Source: Clostridiaceae bacterium (GTDB lineage Bacteria; Bacillota; Clostridia; Saccharofermentanales; UBA5734). From it: a stretch of DNA of 6,761 bases. Numbering within the stretch: the first letter of the stretch is position 1; every line of letters starts with the position of its first letter. Shown one piece after another: positions 1 to 5,071 of this stretch. A program made the translations under genes and the position numbers. Where the stretch lies: contig JAAYFZ010000100.1 in NCBI GenBank assembly GCA_012727965.1, positions 1-6,761 of the forward strand, written 5' to 3'. Below the pieces are notes generated by a model, which saw nothing but the letters and a program-made list of their open reading frames with translations, had not been told where the DNA came from and ran no database searches.

Positions 1-1
1 G

Positions 2-28
2 AAAAAATCAGGTATTACACCTGATTTT
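2..28 (-). terminator. Rho-independent terminator of the kinase gene
   Basis: A perfect 10-bp inverted repeat (arms at 4-13 and 19-28, 5-base loop) lies 66 bases beyond the stop codon of the nucleoside kinase gene. Read on the minus strand, the 3' arm runs straight into a T tract (six T, positions 7 to 2), as expected for an intrinsic terminator. On the plus strand the hairpin is followed by only four T and then mixed sequence, so it is stronger in the minus direction, though it may work both ways for a gene left of the window. Confidence 0.8.
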
Positions 29-94
29 CAATCATTTCATTAAACATTGCCTGCTAATCCTTGTCAAGTTTAGCTGTTACAGCTTCATGCGAAA

Positions 95-1090
95 TCAGAC
101 AAATTCATTCAAAATTGATTCATTCGGCACAACGCTGCGATCGATCTGGGGGATACGCTCGCATGCTGAAAAGAGATATTTAGCTTCTGCTACTGCCGCT
201 TCGAGGTCTGCATAATGTCCTTGGCTGCCTCGCAAATATATTGAACTGGGCAAAGTATTGCTCTCATATTGCTCAAGAGATATTCTGATTTCATTTGCTG
301 CCAGCGGTGCAACTATACAGAATTCATATGGCAGACACGAGTTTACATATTCATCTGCTCGGGTAAGATAATCAGGGACAAAAGCCTGCTCTGTCTTCTC
401 GATCATCGGCCAGTAATCGATAGTAGACATAGCAGTTGACCCTCGATGCATGACATCTCTGCTGATACGTCTTAAGACTCGGACATCTCTGCTACCAAGT
501 AGTTGGCGTCCATCAAGAAATGAGCACCAGGGCATGATAAAAATGCCAAAATACTGATGGTGATCGAGCTGGCCAGATACAAGCGGGGATAGTCCATGCA
601 AACCTTCAACAATAACCAGCTCACGCTCGCCTAGTTTGATCAGACGATCCTGTGGCCATTTACGACTGCGGCTGACAAAATCAAATTCCGGCAGACTGAC
701 TGGCTTACCGGCAAACAGATCAGATAACTGCCCAAGCATAAGCTCAACATCGAGCGTCTCAACACTCTCAAAATCAGGACGTCCCCACTCATCGTAACTA
801 ACTTCCTGCATTTGATAATAGTCATCCATTGATACTAAATGTGTATTGATACCAGTTCGAGTCAAAGCAGCAGCCAGGCGCTTGGAAAAAGTTGTCTTAC
901 CGGATGATGTCGGGCCGGACACAAATACAGCCTTAATATCAGGACAGGCCGCGATACGAGCAGCTATAGTCTCAGTCCGCTTTATGAAGTCAGTTTCGCA
1001 GGCCTCGATAAAAGAAGGGAGTCTGTTGACGCCCAAATTTTCTTCAAGTTCCTCAAGACTGATGATTCGCATGTTTGTAAGTTCTGCCAT
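95..1090 (-). CDS. Uridine kinase-like nucleoside kinase (P-loop), stand-alone kinase half
   Basis: This 331-residue protein is predicted to be a cytoplasmic enzyme phosphorylating a nucleoside, probably uridine/cytidine, with a nucleoside triphosphate (salvage). Visible motifs: Walker A GPTSSGKT at residues 59-66, MDDYY at 88-92, a Walker B-like strand VIVEGLHGL at 159-167, and the RISRDVMHRG segment at 208-217 typical of the uridine kinase/phosphoribulokinase superfamily. The end, VPNESILNEFV, resembles the C-terminus of the roughly 550-residue clostridial nucleoside kinases that carry an N-terminal TGS/threonyl-tRNA-synthetase-like part. That part is absent here. The upstream DNA holds a promoter, ribosome binding site and terminator instead, so the protein is naturally short, not truncated. 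The start is supported by GGAGGT at 1097-1102, six bases before the ATG; Met7 is a less likely alternative. It sits alone between its own promoter and terminator. The exact substrate cannot be read from the sequence. Confidence 0.85.
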   Translation of the reverse strand: MAELTNMRIISLEELEENLGVNRLPSFIEACETDFIKRTETIAARIAACPDIKAVFVSGPTSSGKTTFSKRLAAALTRTGINTHLVSMDDYYQMQEVSYDEWGRPDFESVETLDVELMLGQLSDLFAGKPVSLPEFDFVSRSRKWPQDRLIKLGERELVIVEGLHGLSPLVSGQLDHHQYFGIFIMPWCSFLDGRQLLGSRDVRVLRRISRDVMHRGSTAMSTIDYWPMIEKTEQAFVPDYLTRADEYVNSCLPYEFCIVAPLAANEIRISLEQYESNTLPSSIYLRGSQGHYADLEAAVAEAKYLFSACERIPQIDRSVVPNESILNEFV

Positions 1091-1132
1091 TGCTTTACCT
1101 CCACATGAAGGGGAATATCAAGTATTTTTCAT

Positions 1133-1141
1133 ATTATATCA
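1133..1141 (-). promoter_or_regulatory. Extended -10 promoter of the kinase gene
   Basis: The minus strand reads TGATATAAT, an exact extended -10 element (TGnTATAAT), with TATAAT at 1133-1138. No good -35 box lies 17 bases upstream, which is tolerated by extended -10 promoters. Transcription would start near 1126, giving a leader of about 35 bases with the ribosome binding site. It lies just after the flotillin terminator, which supports an independent transcript for the kinase. Confidence 0.65.
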
Positions 1142-1181
1142 AATAGCCGCAGCTTTACGGCATTGCTTATCTCGAATTAAC

Positions 1182-1212
1182 AAACGCCGCCGGCAAACTG
1201 CCGACGACGCTT
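1182..1212 (-). terminator. Terminator of the flotillin operon
   Basis: In minus-strand RNA the arms 1199-1212 and 1182-1195 form a 14-bp GC-rich stem with a 3-base loop. Three of the pairs are G-U wobbles, so the plus-strand transcript would have A-C mismatches at the same places. This asymmetry points to function in the minus direction, about 60 bases after the flotillin stop codon. The downstream tract (TTTGTTAATT) is only moderately T-rich, so termination may be incomplete. Confidence 0.65.
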
Positions 1213-1218
1213 TAGCTT

Positions 1219-1234
1219 TTTCAAGTGCTTGAAA
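1219..1234. repeat. Short inverted repeat after flotillin
   Basis: TTTCAAG and CTTGAAA form a perfect 7+2+7 inverted repeat in the 3' untranslated region of the flotillin gene, just ahead of the terminator hairpin. It could form a small hairpin in the RNA or be a protein-binding site. No function can be assigned. Confidence 0.4.
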
Positions 1235-1269
1235 CTACATATGATCTGGATCGTAAGCTATGATCACTA

Positions 1270-2751
1270 TTATTTCTGATCCTGGCGATCTGATTCTTCA
1301 GCCGCTTCGATAATCTTCTGATCATAAGCTTCCATCAGATCTTTGCTGTCTTGCTCACTGATGTTTTGTCCCAGAAATTCCGGCAGGTTCATGCCCGCCA
1401 TATTGAACATTTCATTCATTGGAGGTATCGATTTCATCAGTCCTGAGAGAAAACCAGCAGTGCTGCCTTTCCCATCCTGTCCTGAACCTTGTCCACCATC
1501 CCAGACTGTGATCTTGTCGATCTTGATATTTTTGATTGCTTCTACCTGAATAGCTATCAGGTCTTCCATTTTGTCTGCCAGGAGCAGTCTGAGTGCGTCT
1601 TTTGGATCGCCGCCTGCTGATCTGACGATTTCGGCCAGACCGGCTGCCTGTCTTGTCAGAATTTCCTGCTGACCGCGTGCTTCAGCTTCCTTTTTCATGA
1701 AGATAGCGTCAGCATCACCCTTTGCTATGCGACGTGTTTTCTCTGCCATAGCTTCGGCATCGATCTCGACCTGACGTTTGGCGATTTCGGTTCTGACCAG
1801 AACATCAGCTTCAAGAGTGGCTTTTTCACGCTCGGCACGAACCAACTCAGCGCGCTGCTCAGCGGCGTATGCTTCTTCGAGAGCCTTGGCGGCCATGGTC
1901 TTCTCAGCTGAGGTCGCACGACGCAGAGCGTCTGCTTCCTTCTCTCTTCTGGTTGCATTAGTTCCAGCGATATGTGCTTTTGCCTCATTTTCACCAGCGA
2001 TAGCTGTTGATTCAGCAGATGCGACCTGTACACGCTGATCTCTATGTGCATTGGCTTGACCGATCGAACCATCACGGTCTTTTTCTGCAACAGATTTCTT
2101 GGCATCATTGATTGCCTTGGCCGCTGCTTCTTTACCCAACGCTTCGATATAACCTGATTCATCGTTGATGTCGGTTACATTGACGTTGATCAGACGAAGA
2201 CCGATTTTCTTAAGCTCTGTTTCAACATTGCGTGAAACTGCTTCGAGGAATTTATCGCGATCTGTGTTGATTTCTTCGATATCCATCGTAGCAATCACAA
2301 GACGCAGCTGTCCGAAGATGATGTCTTTTGCCAGTTCCTGAATTTCAGAAAGCTTAAGACCTAGCAATCTTTCTGCAGCGTTTTGCATTACTCCCTGTTC
2401 AATCGAGATACCAACTGTAAATCTTGAAGGTACATCAATACGGATATTCTGCTTCGAGAGAGCGTTTTTCAAATCAACACTGATTGACAGCGGTGTCAGA
2501 TCAAGGTATTGATATGCCTGAACGACCGGCCATATGAATGATGCGCCACCATGGATACAGCGGGCTGAACGTACAGAGCCGTCCTTGTTGCTGCCAACCT
2601 TACCATAAATGACCATGATCTTGTCCGAAGGACATTTGCGATAGCGCGAGAGCAGGACCAGGAAGGTAGTGAAAATCAGAACGAAGATGACGATGACTGC
2701 TATCATGGCCGAAGGCGGCAATGATGATGCGAATGCTGTGAATAGTTTCAT
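1270..2751 (-). CDS. floT: Flotillin (SPFH-domain scaffold protein)
   Basis: This 493-residue protein is a bacterial flotillin of the long FloT/YuaG type, a scaffold that oligomerises at the inner face of the membrane and organises membrane microdomains. The layout fits: a hydrophobic anchor at residues 15-34, a basic/cysteine stretch (SRYRKC, 35-40), an SPFH domain over about 40-205, and a long alanine/glutamate/arginine-rich coiled coil over about 207-370 with many EA-type steps. It closes with the flotillin-typical segment ending DKITVWDGG (412-420) and a variable, Met/Gln-rich acidic tail. The length is close to that of B. subtilis FloT (about 509 residues). The start is supported by AAAGGA at 2758-2763, six bases upstream. 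It follows the NfeD gene by 102 bases on the same strand with no clear promoter or terminator between, so co-transcription is likely. A hairpin lies next to its ribosome binding site. The symbol rests on family resemblance, not proven orthology. Confidence 0.92.
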   Translation of the reverse strand: MKLFTAFASSLPPSAMIAVIVIFVLIFTTFLVLLSRYRKCPSDKIMVIYGKVGSNKDGSVRSARCIHGGASFIWPVVQAYQYLDLTPLSISVDLKNALSKQNIRIDVPSRFTVGISIEQGVMQNAAERLLGLKLSEIQELAKDIIFGQLRLVIATMDIEEINTDRDKFLEAVSRNVETELKKIGLRLINVNVTDINDESGYIEALGKEAAAKAINDAKKSVAEKDRDGSIGQANAHRDQRVQVASAESTAIAGENEAKAHIAGTNATRREKEADALRRATSAEKTMAAKALEEAYAAEQRAELVRAEREKATLEADVLVRTEIAKRQVEIDAEAMAEKTRRIAKGDADAIFMKKEAEARGQQEILTRQAAGLAEIVRSAGGDPKDALRLLLADKMEDLIAIQVEAIKNIKIDKITVWDGGQGSGQDGKGSTAGFLSGLMKSIPPMNEMFNMAGMNLPEFLGQNISEQDSKDLMEAYDQKIIEAAEESDRQDQK

Positions 2752-2763
2752 AGATTTTCCTTT

Positions 2764-2785
2764 CTGAACTGTTTCGACAGTTCAA
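2764..2785 (-). promoter_or_regulatory. Hairpin abutting the flotillin ribosome binding site
   Basis: GAACTGT and ACAGTTC (2766-2772 and 2777-2783) form a perfect 7-bp stem with a 4-base loop, CGAA in the minus-strand RNA. One further U-A and one wobble pair extend it to 2764-2785. The stem ends directly next to the AAAGGA ribosome binding site of flotillin. No T tract follows, so it is not a terminator. It may stabilise a processed flotillin mRNA, tune translation, or be a DNA operator; the sequence cannot decide. Confidence 0.5.
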
Positions 2786-2853
2786 TCCAAATGTATGTCT
2801 ATTGCTATAGTAGCCTTGTTTATTGTCAGCCGATCAGAGAACGGCCGTAACTA

Positions 2854-3528
2854 TTATTTGTTGTCAACTGGTTCAACCAGAAGATTACTGCCGCGTACAG
2901 CTAAGACCCTGATCGAGGTACCAGATTTTAGTTCCTCTTCAGCCTTTGTCATGGCCGCAGCCTCGATAAGACGTTCTTGAACCTGTACTGAAACTTTGCC
3001 TTGGCCCTGCATAGCTGGAGGTATCCGCAGATAAACCTCGCCAATAGCGCCAACTGCATTATTTAGATTGACATTGCCACTGCTCTGCAGCCGCATCAGC
3101 GTTTTGAAGATCACAGCTACCAGCCAGAGAGCGATCAGTCCGGCTACTACAGCAGCAAGTGCTGCAGCCCAAACTACCGCGCCCAGATCCACTGCAGCGA
3201 TTCCAACCCAGCCACCTACTGCGAAAAATGCCACCATGCCTCTTACTGTCAGTAATCTCAGACCGGAATCAAAATCTACATCGCCTTCCGACATCCAGCC
3301 GTCACTATCGCCGGCAGTATCAGCAATATCGCCGGAAATATCAGCATCCCCTGTCATAACATCACTGTCAGTCAGATCGATACCGCCATCTGGGGCATCT
3401 GCGCCGCCATCATGGCCGAAGCCGAACAACAGCAGTAATGTCTGGATGATCAGGACTGCCGTTGCCGGCAGAGCAAATAGTGCCATGACCTGTTGAAAAA
3501 TGTTCATCGACTGCCACCAGTCCATCAT
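2854..3528 (-). CDS. NfeD-family membrane protein, partner of flotillin
   Basis: This 224-residue protein belongs to the NfeD family, whose short members are encoded beside flotillins (YuaF next to FloT in B. subtilis) and are thought to act with them in the membrane. It shows a first membrane helix at about residues 13-36, then a strongly acidic loop at 40-89 (15 Asp, one Glu, no Lys or Arg). Next come hydrophobic helices at about 96-113 and 117-142, and a soluble C-terminal part at about 150-222. That part fits the NfeD OB-fold, with strands such as AIGEVYLRI and a final SIRVLAVRGSNLLVEPV. The serine-protease domain of long NfeD proteins is absent. The start follows an AAGGAGGGTGAT ribosome binding site (AAGGAG at 3540-3545). 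Its ATG overlaps the stop codon of the DUF1836 gene (ATGA), so the two are probably translationally coupled. A second ATG directly follows the first. Confidence 0.87.
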   Translation of the reverse strand: MMDWWQSMNIFQQVMALFALPATAVLIIQTLLLLFGFGHDGGADAPDGGIDLTDSDVMTGDADISGDIADTAGDSDGWMSEGDVDFDSGLRLLTVRGMVAFFAVGGWVGIAAVDLGAVVWAAALAAVVAGLIALWLVAVIFKTLMRLQSSGNVNLNNAVGAIGEVYLRIPPAMQGQGKVSVQVQERLIEAAAMTKAEEELKSGTSIRVLAVRGSNLLVEPVDNK

Positions 3529-4103
3529 AAATAATCACCCTCCTTGAGAAGTCGAAGCTCTGTCTTGATCTGGGCACTCAGATATGATGCACCGTAGGCC
3601 TGAACCATGATGGCCAGTACTCTGATCAGACATTCCCTATGTTTTTTGTCCTCTAGTTCGAAATCGGCTGTTCGTTCACGGATCAAGCCGATCAGTTCTT
3701 CATCATTGAAGAACATCTCTCCAGGCAAATGCAATAAGATATCGCAGAAATAAACATAAAGTCTACTGTCATCGATGATATCGTCACTCTCATCTGCCAG
3801 GTTGTTGTTGATGCTGCTCAGAAGGTCTACGATTGACTCCATCGGCATTGTTTGTCTGAGCAGCGCGATGTGAATAATTCTGGTAGTCTGCCTCATCGTG
3901 TATTTGCGATCGACAGGACTTGAAACGTAGCCTCTTTTGACCCAATTTTGCAGAGTCGCCGTTCCGACTCCTGTCAGCTCTGCAAGCTGCGAAAGAAATA
4001 TTCCGCCTGTCAGAGAGAAAACACTGCGCAGCACCTGCTCCACCGCATGTCTGTCATAATTCTCGATCGGCAGATTAGTACCGGGCAGATGTCTCATCTG
4101 CAT
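3525..4103 (-). CDS. DUF1836 family helix-turn-helix regulator
   Basis: This is a 192-residue protein of the DUF1836 family, a Bacillota group with an N-terminal MerR-like helix-turn-helix; the family has no established function known to me. The DNA-binding part is visible at residues 36-63, with SQLAELTGVGTATLQNWVKRG followed by a wing-like YVSSP. Next come a basic segment (RKYTMRQTTRI, 66-76) and a helical all-alpha C-terminal part rich in Leu and acidic residues. The frame is open to a GTG at 4154, but ATG at 4101-4103 is preferred. It has AAGGAGG at 4111-4117 seven bases upstream, and the promoter -10 box at 4158-4163 puts the GTG at or before the transcript start. It is the first gene of the NfeD-flotillin operon and overlaps the NfeD start by 4 bases, suggesting it controls that operon and itself through the palindrome in the promoter. 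Confidence 0.8.
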   Translation of the reverse strand: MQMRHLPGTNLPIENYDRHAVEQVLRSVFSLTGGIFLSQLAELTGVGTATLQNWVKRGYVSSPVDRKYTMRQTTRIIHIALLRQTMPMESIVDLLSSINNNLADESDDIIDDSRLYVYFCDILLHLPGEMFFNDEELIGLIRERTADFELEDKKHRECLIRVLAIMVQAYGASYLSAQIKTELRLLKEGDYL

Positions 4104-4110
4104 CAAATCA

Positions 4111-4117
4111 CCTCCTT
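4111..4117 (-). promoter_or_regulatory. Ribosome binding site that fixes the DUF1836 start
   Basis: The minus strand reads AAGGAGG, followed by TGATTTG and ATG, giving a full anti-16S match with 7-base spacing. It selects the ATG at 4101-4103 over the longer GTG-initiated frame from 4154. Confidence 0.85.
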
Positions 4118-4157
4118 GTTCGTCATGGTTCACAGGTCTTTGGCTTAAGTTCACCTT

Positions 4158-4186
4158 ATCTTATCACACGGTCACCTGACCGTCAA
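4158..4186 (-). promoter_or_regulatory. Sigma-A promoter of the DUF1836-NfeD-flotillin operon
   Basis: The minus strand shows a -35 box TTGACG (4181-4186) and a -10 box TAAGAT (4158-4163), separated by exactly 17 bases (4164-4180). Each box differs from the consensus at one position. Transcription would start near 4151, giving a leader of about 48 bases before the DUF1836 ATG. It diverges from the promoter of the phosphodiesterase operon, whose -10 box lies about 45 bases away. Confidence 0.75.
4168..4183. promoter_or_regulatory. Palindromic operator in the flotillin-operon promoter
   Basis: ACGGTCA and TGACCGT (minus-strand reading, two-base centre GG) form a perfect 7+2+7 inverted repeat. 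It occupies the promoter spacer and the inner half of the -35 box. A dimeric regulator bound here would compete with RNA polymerase or distort the spacer. The DUF1836 protein encoded by the first gene is the obvious candidate ligand, but that is inference. Confidence 0.6.
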
Positions 4187-4224
4187 TAGCGTTTTGAAGA
4201 ACTTTTACGCGACAACAGCTTCAT

Positions 4225-4239
4225 AATGATATAATCATT
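4225..4239. promoter_or_regulatory. Palindrome spanning the phosphodiesterase -10 box
   Basis: AATGAT and ATCATT flank a three-base centre ATA, giving a perfect 6+3+6 inverted repeat that contains the complete extended -10 element of the plus-strand promoter. It is placed like a repressor operator. It is AT-rich and so more likely to arise by chance than the GC-richer repeat at 4168-4183. Confidence 0.4.
4227..4235 (+). promoter_or_regulatory. Extended -10 promoter of the phosphodiesterase operon
   Basis: TGATATAAT is an exact extended -10 element, with TATAAT at 4230-4235. No convincing -35 box is seen at 16-18 bases. Transcription would start near 4242, leaving a leader of about 39 bases that includes the GGGAGG ribosome binding site. 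Confidence 0.7.
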
Positions 4240-4280
4240 GATAGAGTTTATTCCAGATATTACCTGGGAGGATAGCAGCG

Positions 4281-5018
4281 ATGGCACGGACACAAATATG
4301 GGCACATAGAGGATCAAGCGCAATCCAGGCCGAAAATACGATACCGGCCTTCGAGGAAGCGGCCAGGGTCGGTGCCGACGGTATTGAACTGGATGTTCAG
4401 CTGACTGCTGATGGCAAGCTGATCGTTATTCATGACGAAAAAACCGACAGAACCACACGGGAGCAGGGCTGGGTACATCAACTGACAGCTGATAAGCTGC
4501 GTTCGATGAATGCCGCAGCCTTCCGAAAAGAGCTTCCAGCTACAAAGATCCCCTATTTAGATGAAGTTATCGATCTGATCAAGCCGACAAACATGACTAT
4601 GAATATCGAGCTTAAGAATGGTCTGATCCAGGCACCAGGTATGGAGCAAATGCTCTGGCAGCTGGCACAAGATATGGGTATGCAAGAACGCATCTTTTTT
4701 TCTTCCTTCAATCATTATAGTATAAGAACTCTACTGGAGCTTGCTCCGCAGGCCCACTGCGGCCTGCTCTATCAGTGTGGAATTGTCGATCCTTGGCTCT
4801 ACGCCGGGCGAGTTGGCGCACAGGCGATACATCCATATGCAGGCAATCTCGAGATTCCCAACCTGATTTCTGATTGCCATAAGAATGGCATCGCCGTTCA
4901 TGCCTGGACTATAAATGACATCAAGAAAATAAAACAGGCAATACAACTGGGCACAGATGCAATCATTACTGACAAACCTGACCTGGCTCTGAAGATCCTG
5001 AACGAAACACCATCATAA
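4281..5018 (+). CDS. ugpQ: Glycerophosphodiester phosphodiesterase, cytoplasmic UgpQ type
   Basis: This 245-residue enzyme belongs to the GDPD family, which hydrolyses glycerophosphodiesters to glycerol 3-phosphate and an alcohol in a metal-dependent TIM-barrel active site. The signature residues are present. They are His9-Arg10 (WAHRGSS), ENT at 18-20, Glu36 and Asp38 (GIELDVQ), His51 (VIHDE), Glu110 (NIELK), SSFNH at 141-145, His184, HAWT at 207-210 and the closing IITDKP at 229-233. By family knowledge His9 and His51 are the acid/base pair, and Glu36, Asp38 and Glu110 are metal ligands. No signal peptide or membrane helix is seen and the length matches the short cytosolic UgpQ type, so it should act inside the cell. 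GGGAGG at 4266-4271, nine bases upstream, supports the start. It is the first gene of a likely operon with the MFS transporter 53 bases downstream. The true substrate could be another phosphodiester. Confidence 0.92.
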   Translation: MARTQIWAHRGSSAIQAENTIPAFEEAARVGADGIELDVQLTADGKLIVIHDEKTDRTTREQGWVHQLTADKLRSMNAAAFRKELPATKIPYLDEVIDLIKPTNMTMNIELKNGLIQAPGMEQMLWQLAQDMGMQERIFFSSFNHYSIRTLLELAPQAHCGLLYQCGIVDPWLYAGRVGAQAIHPYAGNLEIPNLISDCHKNGIAVHAWTINDIKKIKQAIQLGTDAIITDKPDLALKILNETPS

Positions 5019-5071
5019 GTTCAGTGATCATTAGATAAAGCAAAATAAAATGAAAGCTAGAGGATGAGTTC

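Noticed and set aside
846..1232. Plus-strand open frame of 128 codons
   Set aside because: It lies antisense to the start of the kinase gene and across its promoter and the flotillin terminator, with no ribosome binding site and no recognisable motif.
1243..1290. Five GATC sites in 48 bases at the flotillin 3' end
   Set aside because: GATC seems somewhat common across the whole window, no spacing pattern is seen, and no methylation or repair gene is present to give it meaning.
1725..2162. Minus-strand open frame of 145 codons inside flotillin
   Set aside because: It is an out-of-frame reading of the repetitive coiled-coil coding region; the basic, low-complexity product is a composition artefact.
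2786..2853. Separate promoter for flotillin in the NfeD-flotillin gap
   Set aside because: A CTGACA-like -35 box is present on the minus strand, but no -10 box stands at acceptable spacing.
4323..4340. GDPD motif reads AENT where many family members have PENT
   Set aside because: All catalytic and metal-binding residues are intact, so this is ordinary family variation.
5019..5071. Possible promoter (TAAAAT at 5046-5051) between phosphodiesterase and transporter genes
   Set aside because: No -35 box or TG extension accompanies it, and AT-rich gaps give such matches by chance; co-transcription is simpler.
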